A stretch of DNA of 64,000 bases from Xanthobacter flavus (GTDB taxonomy: Bacteria; Pseudomonadota; Alphaproteobacteria; Rhizobiales; Xanthobacteraceae): positions 3,121,001 to 3,185,000 of the forward strand of contig NZ_JAGGML010000001.1 in the NCBI RefSeq assembly GCF_017875275.1, in the 5' to 3' direction. Shown here piece after piece: positions 8,584 through 16,955 of the stretch. Every line of letters starts with the position of its first letter. Position 1 is the first letter of the stretch. The notes below the pieces were generated by a model that ran no database searches, was not told where the DNA came from, and was given only the letters and a program-made list of their open reading frames with translations. A program made the position numbers and the translations under genes.

Positions 8584-9210
8584 GTGCCCGAGATCATCTG
8601 CTATTTCAGCCCCCAGTCCGGCTATGCCTATCTGGGACACGGCCGCCTGCGCCAGATCGCGCGCGCGGCGGGCGCCGACATTCTCTGGCGTCCCGTCGAT
8701 ATCCTGAAGGTTTTCGCCGAAGGCGGCTCCACCGCCCCGGCGAAGCAGTCGCCCCAGCGCAATGCCTATCGCAAAGAGGACATCGTGCGCTGGGCCAAGG
8801 TGCGCGACATCCCGATCAACACCGAGCCGAAATTCTGGCCCACCGATACGCTGCCCGCCTGCCGTCTCATCGCGGCCGCGCAGATTGAGGGCATCGACCC
8901 CGCCGATCTCATCGGCGCGTGCCTCTCCGCCGTGTGGGCGCGCGACATCCAGATTTCCGAGAGGGACAACCTCGTCCGCCTCGCCAATGAGGTGGGGCTG
9001 GACGGCGAGAAACTGGCGGACCTTTCCGACAGCGTGGAGGCGGCCGACAAGATCGCGCGCAACACCGCCGCCGCCATTGAGGCGGGCGTGTTCGGCTCGC
9101 CCACCTATCTCGTCGATGGCCAGATGTTTTTCGGCCAGGACCGGCTGCTGTTCGTCGCCGCCGCGCTGGGTGTCGCGCAGGAGCCGGTGGCACGGGAGCA
9201 TCTGTCGTGA
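8584..9210 (+). CDS. DsbA-family isomerase (HCCA isomerase / GST-kappa-like)
   Basis: This 208-residue thioredoxin-fold protein belongs to the 2-hydroxychromene-2-carboxylate isomerase / kappa glutathione transferase group. It opens MPEIICYFSPQSGYAYLG, where family members have a serine or cysteine that activates glutathione, and ends with the GVFGSPTYLVDGQMFFGQDRL motif. The GTG start at 8584 is preceded by AAAGGAG. It is separated from the rhodanese gene by 22 bp and overlaps the next gene by 4 bp, so translation is coupled. A glutathione-dependent step (conjugation or isomerisation) is expected; the substrate is unknown. Confidence 0.88.
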   Translation: MPEIICYFSPQSGYAYLGHGRLRQIARAAGADILWRPVDILKVFAEGGSTAPAKQSPQRNAYRKEDIVRWAKVRDIPINTEPKFWPTDTLPACRLIAAAQIEGIDPADLIGACLSAVWARDIQISERDNLVRLANEVGLDGEKLADLSDSVEAADKIARNTAAAIEAGVFGSPTYLVDGQMFFGQDRLLFVAAALGVAQEPVAREHLS

Positions 9211-10385
9211 CCGCCCCGCTCGTCATCATCGGGGCCGGGCAGGCGGCGGCGCAGGCCGTCACCTCGCTCAAGGCGGAGGGCTATGGGAAGCCCATCATCG
9301 TCATCGGCGACGAGCCCTATCTGCCCTACCAGCGCCCACCGCTCTCCAAGGCCTATCTCGGCGGCGAGATGGCCGAGGACCGGCTCGAGCTGAAGGCGCC
9401 CGCCTTCTATGCGGAGGCCGGTGCCGAGATTCGCCTCTCCACCCGCGCCGCCCGCATCTTTCCTGCGGGCAGGGAGGTTGAGCTTTCCGATGGCAGCCGG
9501 CTCACCTACGGCGCGCTGCTCATCGCCACCGGCACCCGTGCCCGCGCGCTGCCTGTGCCGGGCGCCGACCTGCCCGGCGTCTTCTCCATCCGCAGCATCG
9601 ACGATGTGAAGCACTTCCGCGCGGCGGCGCAGCCGGGCGCGCGGCTGGTCATCATCGGCGGCGGCTATATCGGGCTGGAGACGGCCGCCAAGGCGAAGAC
9701 GCTCGGGCTCGATGTCACCGTGGTGGAAGGCGCTCCGCGGCTTCTCGCCCGCGTCGCCTGCGCAACGATCTCCGATTTTGCCCGCGACCTGCACGAGGGC
9801 CATGGCGTCGCCATCCTCACCGGTACGGGCGTCGCCCGCATTCTGGGCACGGATGGGGTGACGGGGGTGGAACTCGCAGACGGCCGCGTGCTCCCGGCGG
9901 ATCTCGTGCTCTCCGCCGTGGGCGCGGTGCCCAACGCCGAAATCGCGGGGGATGCGGGCCTCGCCATGGAGAACGGCATCCGGGTAGACGAGGTGACCCG
10001 CACCAGCGTGCCCGGCATCTACGCCGCCGGAGATGTGGCCAACTTCCCGAGCAAGCTCTACGGCCGGCGGGTTCGCCTCGAATCCGTGCAGAATGCGATC
10101 GATCAGGCCAAGGCTGCCGCTAAAGCGATCATCGGTGGGGCTGTTGCATACGATCCTATCCCCTGGTTCTGGTCCGATCAGTATGATGTGAAGCTGCAGA
10201 TCGCCGGCCTTCTCGACGGCCACGACCGCACCGAATGCGAGGGCGACATCGCCGCCGCGCGCTTCTGCGTCAGGTATTTCGCGGGGGAACGCCTCGTCGC
10301 GGTTGCCTCCGTCAACGATCCGAAAAGCCACATGCTGGCGCGCAAGACGCTCGCCACCCCACCACCCGTGCCCGTTCCCGGGTGA
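9207..10385 (+). CDS. FAD-dependent ferredoxin/rubredoxin reductase
   Basis: A 392-residue pyridine-nucleotide disulfide-fold reductase of the putidaredoxin-reductase type. An N-terminal FAD motif (IIGAGQAAAQAV), an NAD(P)H motif (IIGGGYIGLETAAKA) and the second FAD motif (TSVPGIYAAGDVA) are in the expected order. A C-terminal reductase domain follows (DPIPWFWSDQYDVKLQIAGL). It would pass electrons from NAD(P)H to a small iron-sulfur protein or a flavoprotein. No ferredoxin gene is adjacent; fdxA lies far away. It starts on the GTG of a GTGA overlap with the isomerase gene. Confidence 0.93.
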   Translation: MTAPLVIIGAGQAAAQAVTSLKAEGYGKPIIVIGDEPYLPYQRPPLSKAYLGGEMAEDRLELKAPAFYAEAGAEIRLSTRAARIFPAGREVELSDGSRLTYGALLIATGTRARALPVPGADLPGVFSIRSIDDVKHFRAAAQPGARLVIIGGGYIGLETAAKAKTLGLDVTVVEGAPRLLARVACATISDFARDLHEGHGVAILTGTGVARILGTDGVTGVELADGRVLPADLVLSAVGAVPNAEIAGDAGLAMENGIRVDEVTRTSVPGIYAAGDVANFPSKLYGRRVRLESVQNAIDQAKAAAKAIIGGAVAYDPIPWFWSDQYDVKLQIAGLLDGHDRTECEGDIAAARFCVRYFAGERLVAVASVNDPKSHMLARKTLATPPPVPVPG

Positions 10386-10458
10386 GCGTGGCACGGGCAT
10401 TGCCCTATCCCAGCGTCACGTTCGCCCGGTCCATCGCAAGCCCTCATGGAGAGCCCTG

Positions 10459-11823
10459 ATGTCGATGTTTTCCAACCCGTTCTCGCTGAAGTCCACGCTG
10501 CGCCGCTGCCTGTGCGGGCGGCACGCGAGCGCCGAGGAGCACGCGGCGGCGGAACGGGCTGCGAAGCTCTCCGACGAGGAACGCTACAAGGAGGTGGTCG
10601 CCTCCGGCCTGATGCGGGCGCTGTTTCCCAACGACCTGAAGCGCCGCGCCTTCCTGAAGGCGGTGGGCACCTCCACCGCCGCAGCCGCCCTCGCCACCTT
10701 CTTCCCGCTGGACATGGCCACCGAGGCTTTCGCCCAGACCGGCAAGCCGGAGAAGACCGACCTGAAGGTGGGCTTCATCCCCATCACCTGCGCCACGCCC
10801 ATCATCATGGCCCACCCCATGGGCTTCTATAAGAAGCACGGCCTGAACGTGGAGGTGGTGAAGACAGCCGGCTGGGCGGTGGTGCGCGACAAGACCATCA
10901 ACAAGGAATACGACGCCGCGCACATGCTGGCGCCCATGCCGCTCGCCATCTCGCAGGGGCTGGGCTCGAACCCGATCCCGTTCGTCGCGGCGGCCATCGA
11001 GAACATCAACGGCCAGTCCTTCACGCTCGGAATCAAGCACAAGGACAAGATGGACGTGAAGTCGTGGAAGGGGATGAAGCTCGCCATTCCCTACGACTTC
11101 TCCATGCATAACTACCTGCTGCGCTATCTCCTCGCCGAGAACGGGATCGATCCGGACACCGATGTCCAGCTTCGCGTGGTGCCCCCGCCGGAGATGGTGG
11201 CCAACCTGCGCGCCGAGAACATCGACGGCTTCCTCGCCCCGGACAACGTGGCCCAGCGCGCGGTGTTCGACGGCGTGGGCTTCATCCATTCCCTGTCCAA
11301 GACCATGTGGGACGGGCACCCGTGCTGTTCCTTCGCGGCCAGCAGGGAATTCATCTCCACCATGCCGAATACTTACGCGGCGCTGCTGCGCGCGATCGTG
11401 GATGCCACCGGCTATGCCTCGAAGGCGGAAAACCGCAAGGCGATCGCCGAGGCCATCGCGCCGGCTGCCTATCTCAACGCGCCGCCGATCGTGCTGGAGC
11501 AGGTGCTGGTGGGCAAGTACGCCGACGGCCTCGGCAACATCAAGGATGACCCCAAGCGCGTCGATTTCGATCCCTTCCCGTGGGATTCCTTCGCCGTGTG
11601 GATGCTGACCCAGATGAAGCGCTGGGGCCAGATCAAGGGCGACGTCGATTACACCAAGGTGGCCAACGAAGTCTTCCTCGCCACCGACGCCGCCAAGGTG
11701 ATGAAGGAGATGGGCCTCACGCCGCCGGCCACCACCTCCAAGTCGTTCTCGGTCATGGGCAAGGTGTTCGATCCGGGCAAGCCGGCCGAGTACGTCGCCT
11801 CCTTCGCCATCAAGCGGAGCTGA
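10459..11823 (+). CDS. ABC transporter substrate-binding protein, NrtA/CynA type
   Basis: The 454-residue protein binds its ligand in the periplasm. Residues 95-450 form the NrtA/CmpA/SsuA fold (DLKVGFIPITCATPIIMAHP, then ENIDGFLAPDNVAQRAVFDG). A twin-arginine signal RRAFLK at 62-67 plus a hydrophobic stretch (70-83) means it is exported folded. An unusual cytoplasmic leader of about 60 residues precedes the signal. The start ATG at 10459 is chosen as the downstream start nearest the preceding stop; an in-frame open stretch continues upstream. Because cyanase ends the operon, cyanate (as for CynA of cyanobacteria) is the likeliest ligand; nitrate, bicarbonate and sulfonates are alternatives. 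Confidence 0.9.
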   Translation: MSMFSNPFSLKSTLRRCLCGRHASAEEHAAAERAAKLSDEERYKEVVASGLMRALFPNDLKRRAFLKAVGTSTAAAALATFFPLDMATEAFAQTGKPEKTDLKVGFIPITCATPIIMAHPMGFYKKHGLNVEVVKTAGWAVVRDKTINKEYDAAHMLAPMPLAISQGLGSNPIPFVAAAIENINGQSFTLGIKHKDKMDVKSWKGMKLAIPYDFSMHNYLLRYLLAENGIDPDTDVQLRVVPPPEMVANLRAENIDGFLAPDNVAQRAVFDGVGFIHSLSKTMWDGHPCCSFAASREFISTMPNTYAALLRAIVDATGYASKAENRKAIAEAIAPAAYLNAPPIVLEQVLVGKYADGLGNIKDDPKRVDFDPFPWDSFAVWMLTQMKRWGQIKGDVDYTKVANEVFLATDAAKVMKEMGLTPPATTSKSFSVMGKVFDPGKPAEYVASFAIKRS

Positions 11824-11826
11824 ACC

Positions 11827-12666
11827 ATGAAGAGCCTCGGCGCGCGCGCGGGCCTCCTCTCGGTGCTGCTGTTCCTCGCCTTCTGCGCCCTCTGGCAGAT
11901 CGCCGTCACCCCAGGCGCAAGCACGGGGCCGGCGCTCGATCCGGAATATGCCAAGCTGATGGGCATCACCACCGCGGGCTCCCAGTCCGCCATGCCGGGC
12001 CCGCTCGATGTCGCCGGCAAGCTCTGGGATAATCTGAAGCGTCCGTTCTACGATAACGGCCCCAACGACAAGGGGCTGGGCCTCCAGCTCCTCTATTCCA
12101 TCGGCCGGGTGTTCATCGGCTATGCTTTGGCGGTGCTGGTGGCGGTGCCCATCGGCTTCCTTATCGGCATGTCGCCGCTCGCCTACCGGGCGCTCGATCC
12201 CTTCATCCAGGTGCTCAAGCCCATCTCGCCCCTCGCCTGGATGCCGCTCGCCCTCTACACCATCAAGGATTCCTCCCTCTCGGCCATCTTCGTCATCTTC
12301 ATCTGCTCGGTCTGGCCCATGCTCATCAACACCGCCTTCGGGGTGGGGGCGGTGCGCAAGGAGTGGCTGAACGTGGCGCGCACGCTGGAGGTGGGCCCAT
12401 GGCGGCGCGCCTTCACGGTGATCCTGCCGGCGGCGGCGCCCACCATTCTCACCGGTATGCGCATCTCCATCGGCATCGCCTGGCTGGTCATCGTGGCGGC
12501 GGAGATGCTCGTGGGCGGCACCGGCATCGGCTACTTCGTCTGGAACGAGTGGAACAACCTCTCCATCGCCAATGTGATCGTCGGGATCCTGCTCATCGGC
12601 GTCGTCGGCATGGTGCTCGACCTCATTCTCGCGCGCTTCCAGAAGCGCGTGACCTTTCCGGAGTGA
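11827..12666 (+). CDS. ABC transporter permease, NrtB/CynB/SsuC type
   Basis: A 279-residue inner-membrane permease with about six hydrophobic segments after a first helix at residues 8-27. The EAA loop that docks the ATPase is visible as RTLEVGPWRRAFTVILPAAAP (about residues 185-205). It begins 3 bp after the stop of the substrate-binding gene and is followed 5 bp later by the ATPase gene, so the three are one transport unit. Family membership is clear; the cyanate assignment rests on the neighbouring cyanase gene. Confidence 0.93.
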   Translation: MKSLGARAGLLSVLLFLAFCALWQIAVTPGASTGPALDPEYAKLMGITTAGSQSAMPGPLDVAGKLWDNLKRPFYDNGPNDKGLGLQLLYSIGRVFIGYALAVLVAVPIGFLIGMSPLAYRALDPFIQVLKPISPLAWMPLALYTIKDSSLSAIFVIFICSVWPMLINTAFGVGAVRKEWLNVARTLEVGPWRRAFTVILPAAAPTILTGMRISIGIAWLVIVAAEMLVGGTGIGYFVWNEWNNLSIANVIVGILLIGVVGMVLDLILARFQKRVTFPE

Positions 12667-12671
12667 GGGGC

Positions 12672-13622
12672 ATGGAGAACGCCAAGACCGAGAACGCCAA
12701 GACCGAGATCGATCCCAAATTCATCTCCATCGAGGGCATCGCCCGGCGCTATCCGGCGGCGGGCGGCGGGTCCACAACCATTTTCGAGGATCTCTGGCTA
12801 CCGGTGCCGCGGGGCGAGTTCGTCTGCATCATCGGCCATTCCGGCTGCGGCAAGACGAGCGTGCTCAATATCCTCGCCGGGCTCGAGGAGCCGTCCGACG
12901 GCGTGGTGGTGGTGGACGGCCAGGCCATTTCCGGCCCGAGCCTCGACCGCGCCGTGATCTTCCAGGGCCATGCGCTGCTCCCGTGGAAGAGCGTCATCGG
13001 CAATGTGGGCTATGCGGTTTCCTCCCGCTGGCGCAAGGCGGGGCGGGCCGAGGTGGAGGAGCGCGCGCGCCGCTTCATCGATCTCGTCGGCCTCAGGGGC
13101 AACGAGCTGAAGCGGCCGGCGGAACTCTCCGGCGGCATGCGCCAGCGGGTGGGCATCGCCCGCGCGCTGTCCATCGAGCCGAAGATCCTGCTCATGGACG
13201 AGCCCTTCTCGGCGCTGGATGCCCTCACCCGCGGCACGCTTCAGGACGAGGTGCGGCGCATCTGCAAGTCCACGGGGCAGACCGTGGTCATGATCACCCA
13301 CGACGTGGACGAGGCCATCTACCTCGCCGACAAGATCGTGCTCATGACCAACGGTCCGGACGCCATGATTGCCGAGGTGGTGGAGAACCCGCTGCCCATG
13401 GAGCGCGCCCGCGACACCATCCACCGGGAAGAGGACTACTACGCGGTGCGCAATCACCTCGTCGACTTCCTCGTCTCCCGCAGCCGCACGTTCAAGGCGG
13501 AGATGCCTGCGGGCTACGACCGCCGCCACCCGCCCCGGGTGCGTCTCGGCCGCCAGCCGGAGCCCGCGCTCGCGCCGGCCAACACCGTTCCCTTCCCCGC
13601 GATCGCCAAGGCGCGGGACTGA
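12672..13622 (+). CDS. ABC transporter ATP-binding protein, NrtD/CynD/SsuB type
   Basis: This 316-residue ATPase powers the importer. Walker A is GHSGCGKTS, the signature is LSGGMRQRV and Walker B is ILLMDEPFSALD, with the switch histidine in MITHDVDEA. After the nucleotide domain (to about residue 270) there is a basic, proline-rich tail of about 45 residues. The start at 12672 is the first ATG after the permease stop; the N-terminus contains an ENAKTENAKTE repeat. Part of the same operon. Confidence 0.94.
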   Translation: MENAKTENAKTEIDPKFISIEGIARRYPAAGGGSTTIFEDLWLPVPRGEFVCIIGHSGCGKTSVLNILAGLEEPSDGVVVVDGQAISGPSLDRAVIFQGHALLPWKSVIGNVGYAVSSRWRKAGRAEVEERARRFIDLVGLRGNELKRPAELSGGMRQRVGIARALSIEPKILLMDEPFSALDALTRGTLQDEVRRICKSTGQTVVMITHDVDEAIYLADKIVLMTNGPDAMIAEVVENPLPMERARDTIHREEDYYAVRNHLVDFLVSRSRTFKAEMPAGYDRRHPPRVRLGRQPEPALAPANTVPFPAIAKARD

Positions 13623-13660
13623 CTCTCTTTCGACCGATCCCAAGCGGAGACCATAAGAAG

Positions 13661-14149
13661 ATGAAGCGCGAGCAACTGACCGAGAAGATCCTCGACATCA
13701 AGCGCGAGAAGGGCTGGACCTGGAAATACATCTGCGACGAGATCGGCGGCATGTCGCCCGTGCTCGTGGTCGGCGCGCTGCTGGGCCAGATGAAGCTGGT
13801 GAAGCCGCTGGCGAAGAAGGCCGCCGAGCTGTTCGGCCTCTCCGAGGTGGAGGAGCGGATGCTCAACGAGGTGCCCATGCGCGGCGCCGGCACGCCCATG
13901 CCCCCCACCGATCCGCTGATCTACCGCTTCTACGAGCTGGTGATGGTGAACGGCCCGGCGTGGAAGGCGCTGATAGAGGAGGAGTTCGGCGACGGCATCA
14001 TGTCCGCCATCGACTTCAACATGGAGATGGTGCGCGAGCCCAACCCCAAGGGCGACCGCGTGCAGATCACCATGTCCGGCAAGTTCCTGCCCTACAAATA
14101 TTACGGCAACGAACAGGGCATCCCCGAGTACGGTTTCAAGGAAAGCTGA
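13661..14149 (+). CDS. cynS: Cyanate hydratase (cyanase)
   Basis: The 162-residue enzyme converts cyanate and bicarbonate to ammonia and CO2. Catalytic residues matching E. coli Arg96, Glu99 and Ser122 are Arg89 and Glu92 in LIYRFYELV and Ser115 in GIMSAIDF. The N-terminal helix-turn-helix-like domain and the C-terminal LPYKYYG motif are present. It is the last gene of the TetR-controlled run, 38 bp after the ATPase gene, and is followed by a strong terminator. Pairing with an NrtA-type importer parallels cynABDS of cyanobacteria. Confidence 0.96.
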   Translation: MKREQLTEKILDIKREKGWTWKYICDEIGGMSPVLVVGALLGQMKLVKPLAKKAAELFGLSEVEERMLNEVPMRGAGTPMPPTDPLIYRFYELVMVNGPAWKALIEEEFGDGIMSAIDFNMEMVREPNPKGDRVQITMSGKFLPYKYYGNEQGIPEYGFKES

Positions 14150-14175
14150 GCCGGCGCCACGTCACGCAGGCAAAG

Positions 14176-14208
14176 AAAAACCCCGCCGGGCGACCGGCGG
14201 GGTTTTTT
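14176..14208. terminator. Bidirectional rho-independent terminator
   Basis: A perfect 9-bp GC stem (CCCCGCCGG / CCGGCGGGG) with a GCGA loop is flanked by A5 on the left and T6 on the right, so it can stop transcripts from both sides. It separates cynS from the convergent DUF4167 gene. Confidence 0.95.
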
Positions 14209-14231
14209 GTTCAGGGGTGGCAGGGCCTGTC

Positions 14232-15431
14232 CTATTCGTTGAACAGCACCGGCTGCTCGGGCGCGGGCGCCTCAGCGGCGGCCTCGGTGCCTTCGCCGGC
14301 CCGGGTGCGGAAGCGACGACGGCGGGGACGCGGGGCGTCCGCCGCCTCGGCGGCTTCCGCGCTTTCCTCGCGCGGCGCATCGGCAGCGATCTTGGGTTCG
14401 GCCTTCGGTTCTGCCTTGGCCTCAGCCTTCGGTTCGGCCTTGGGCTCACGGGGCTCGGCCTTCGGCTCGCTCTTCGCCTCGGCCTTCATTTCGGCCTTCG
14501 TTTCGACCTTGGGCTCAGGGCGCTCCTTGGTCACGGCCGGAGCGCCGGTGATGAAGGACGGTAGACCGAGATCCTGCTCCTCGGCGCGGGGCGCGCGCGG
14601 CGGACGGGGCTGCTCGATCTCCTCGCTGCGCGGCGCGCGGTGCAGACGCGGCTGGTCGGTGTCGTCGCTGCGGGGCGCACGCGCCGCGCGGGGCACGAAA
14701 CCATCGCCGTTGTCGTCGCGGTTGCGGCGGCGGAACTCGCGCGGCTCGCGCTGTTCCCTTGGCTCGCGCTGTTCGCGCTGTTCACGGGGCTCGCGCTGGT
14801 CGCGTGGGTCGCGGTTGTCGCGCGGCTCGCGGTTCTCTCGCGGCTCCCGATTGTCGCGCGCCTCGCGGGGCTGATAGCCCTCGTCGTCATCCCGATTGCG
14901 GCGGAAGTTGCCCTGCCGGTTGTCGCGCTGGCCACGGTCGTCCCGCTGGCCACGGTCGTCCCGCTGGCCACGGTCATCCCGCTGGCCACGGTCGTCGCGG
15001 TTGCCGCGATCGTCCCGCTGGCCGCGATCGTCCCGCTGGCCGCGTCCCTGATAGGGCTGCTCTTCGCGGACATAAGGCTGCTCGTTGCGGCCGCCATAGG
15101 GCTGGGGCGCGTCGAGAGAGGACATGTCGTCCATCTCATCATCGTCGCCCTCGTCATCGCGGCCGAAGCCGTTCGCCGGGGCGAACTGGCCCTGCAACGA
15201 GGCGATGAGGCGAAGATAGTGTTCCGCATGCTGGAAATAGTTCTCGGCAGCCACATGGTCGCCGGAGGCCTGGGCGTCACGGGCGAGCTGCTGGTACTTC
15301 TCCGCAATGTGGTGGGCCGTTCCGCGCACCTTCACATCCGGGCCGTTCGACTCATACACCCGCGTCAAAGGGTTTGAGCTGCGCCGGTTGTTGTTGCGGC
15401 CGCGCATGCGCTTCTGCTGACCATTTCTCAT
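14232..15431 (-). CDS. DUF4167 domain protein with R/D- and A/K-rich repeats
   Basis: A 399-residue protein found across Hyphomicrobiales next to prmC/prfA. The N-terminal DUF4167 domain (about 1-80) starts MRNGQQKRMRGRNNNRRSS and includes the AEKYQQLARDAQASGD helix region. The rest is low complexity: RGQRDD-type repeats (about 125-170), REPRE/RDQRE repeats (about 185-230), then an A/K/E/P-rich tail (about 300-365). The composition suggests a disordered nucleic-acid-binding protein; function is unknown. The ATG at 15431 is preferred over an in-frame TTG three codons upstream because family members start MRNGQQ. Confidence 0.9.
   Translation of the reverse strand: MRNGQQKRMRGRNNNRRSSNPLTRVYESNGPDVKVRGTAHHIAEKYQQLARDAQASGDHVAAENYFQHAEHYLRLIASLQGQFAPANGFGRDDEGDDDEMDDMSSLDAPQPYGGRNEQPYVREEQPYQGRGQRDDRGQRDDRGNRDDRGQRDDRGQRDDRGQRDDRGQRDNRQGNFRRNRDDDEGYQPREARDNREPRENREPRDNRDPRDQREPREQREQREPREQREPREFRRRNRDDNGDGFVPRAARAPRSDDTDQPRLHRAPRSEEIEQPRPPRAPRAEEQDLGLPSFITGAPAVTKERPEPKVETKAEMKAEAKSEPKAEPREPKAEPKAEAKAEPKAEPKIAADAPREESAEAAEAADAPRPRRRRFRTRAGEGTEAAAEAPAPEQPVLFNE
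14922..15044. repeat. 18-bp tandem repeat inside the DUF4167 gene
   Basis: About seven copies of the unit GTCGTCCCGCTGGCCACG run head to tail with a few substitutions. On the coding strand each unit encodes RGQRDD or a variant. Such in-frame repeats can change copy number without breaking the gene. Confidence 0.9.
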
Positions 15432-16013
15432 ATGGATCAATCTCTACTCGCCCGGCGTTCACGCCGCCGTCTGCGCCCGGCCGCATCGCGCCGGTACAAT
15501 CCGCATATCCCGCCGGGCTTCCCGCTCCGGCGGCGCGCGCCTCATGAAACGAACCTGCGGAGGCCCCTCCGTCTGGAGAAAAACGCCGCGGCACGCTGCT
15601 CTGTGCGCAGGACAACACCGTCAGTTCCGCGGAAGCCGCCTGCGCCGGCATCCGCGCTGGATCAAAGCGAAAATCGTCAAGAAGTCCGGATCAGTCCGAT
15701 CATCGAGCCCCGTTCCGTGCCCCCAGCACGGGTGCCGCCGCACGAAATGCCGCAACCCGCGATCCCGTCGTTCGAGACCTCATCGCCATCCGCCTCAGCG
15801 GCAAAGACGCCATCGCATGAGAAGCCACGGCCATTCCGAAGGTTGCGCGTGTTCAACACCGTGAACCGATCCAACCGCAGGATGCTTGCATGAGCAGCAC
15901 CATCGCGCGCTCGACGCTCTCGCATCCCCAGCGACCGAAACATCCGTTTGAGATTTCGGAAGCCCGCATCAGCCCTCTGGACCAATGCTCCGGTTCGATT
16001 CCTGCGACTGACA
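15432..16013. other. Gene-poor stretch between DUF4167 and prmC genes
   Basis: I see no supportable gene, RNA or terminator in these 582 bp. Short open frames exist on both strands, but none shows a ribosome site together with a recognisable protein. It should hold the promoter of the DUF4167 gene and possibly the 3' end of the prmC transcript. Confidence 0.5.
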
Positions 16014-16952
16014 CTAGCGATTTCCCTCGGAGGTTCCAAGCCTTTTTTCGTCCGCCGGGTCTTGGGTGGCTCCCCGCCACCGGGCACACAGGGCGCGCGG
16101 GATGCCCGCGAGGTCCGCTCGCGCGGGTCCGAGCACGTTCAATCCTGCCTGTTGAACAAGGTCCGCGACAGCCGGTTCCTGCCCCGCGCCGAGTTCGAGA
16201 ACAGCCACGCCACCGGGCTTCAGCAGGCGCGGAAGGTCGGCTGCGATGGCGCGATAGGCGGTGAGCCCGTCGGCACCGGCGACCAGCGCACGCCGGGGAT
16301 CATGCAGGCGAACATCGACGGCAAGTCCCGCCATCTCGCCCTCGGCGATATAGGGGGGGTTGGAAACCACGAGGTCGAACCCGCCGGTGACCGACGCTCC
16401 CCAGTCCGCGACAAGGACTGCCACGCGCCCGGACAGGCCGTTCGCCTCGAAATTCAGCCGTGCGGTGCGGGCGGCGCTTTCCGAATAATCCACGGCGATG
16501 CCGGTCGCGGCCGGCCGCTCGGTGAGGATGGCAGCGAGAATGGCGCCCGTGCCCGTGCCCAGATCGAGGATGCGCAATGGCGCCGCGCGGTCGGGAGTGA
16601 GCGAGAGCACCGCCTCCACCACGGTCTCCGTATCCGGGCGCGGCACCAGCGTCTCCGGTGAGAGCTGGAAGGTGAGGCTCCAGAATTCCTTGTGCCCGAG
16701 GATACGGGCGACTGGCTCGCCGGCCAGCCGTCGGGCAAGGAGAGTGTCGGCGGCAGAGTGCAGCGTCGATGGTACGGACGTTTCGCCGCGCGAAAGAAAA
16801 TCCCCCGGCGCGAAGCCGAGAGCGTGGGCCAGCAGCAGCCGGGCATCCAGCTCCGGTGTCTCAACGCCTCCGGCGGCGAGGCGCGCGGTCATCTGCCGGC
16901 GCAACTGGGCGATGGTCGGCTCGGCCTCGGGTTTATCGCCGGGACCGTCCAC
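16014..16952 (-). CDS. prmC: Release factor N5-glutamine methyltransferase
   Basis: The 312-residue enzyme methylates the glutamine of the GGQ motif in RF1 and RF2. The N-terminal helical domain (about 1-90) binds the release factor. The C-terminal Rossmann domain has the SAM motif LDLGTGTGAILAA and the catalytic NPPYIAEGEMAG motif. It starts 3 bp after the prfA stop, so the methylase and its substrate are cotranscribed. The C-terminus extends about 25 residues beyond the conserved fold. Confidence 0.96.
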   Translation of the reverse strand: MDGPGDKPEAEPTIAQLRRQMTARLAAGGVETPELDARLLLAHALGFAPGDFLSRGETSVPSTLHSAADTLLARRLAGEPVARILGHKEFWSLTFQLSPETLVPRPDTETVVEAVLSLTPDRAAPLRILDLGTGTGAILAAILTERPAATGIAVDYSESAARTARLNFEANGLSGRVAVLVADWGASVTGGFDLVVSNPPYIAEGEMAGLAVDVRLHDPRRALVAGADGLTAYRAIAADLPRLLKPGGVAVLELGAGQEPAVADLVQQAGLNVLGPARADLAGIPRALCARWRGATQDPADEKRLGTSEGNR

Positions 16953-16955
16953 CGC

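Noticed and set aside
10459..13622. Assignment of the importer as a nitrate (NrtABC) or bicarbonate (CmpABC) transporter
   Set aside because: No nitrate reductase or carbon-concentrating gene is nearby, whereas cyanase is the last gene of the same run; the sequence alone cannot exclude them.
14922..15044. Regular 18-bp repeats as a possible CRISPR array
   Set aside because: There are no spacers: the units are contiguous, in frame and coding, and no cas gene is nearby.
14640..15377. Plus-strand frame that looks like a multi-pass membrane protein
   Set aside because: It is the antisense of the R/D-rich repeats of the DUF4167 gene; hydrophobic codons arise from the complement.
15677..16087. 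136-codon minus-strand frame downstream of prmC
   Set aside because: It overlaps the prmC 3' end, has no ribosome site that convinces and no protein features.
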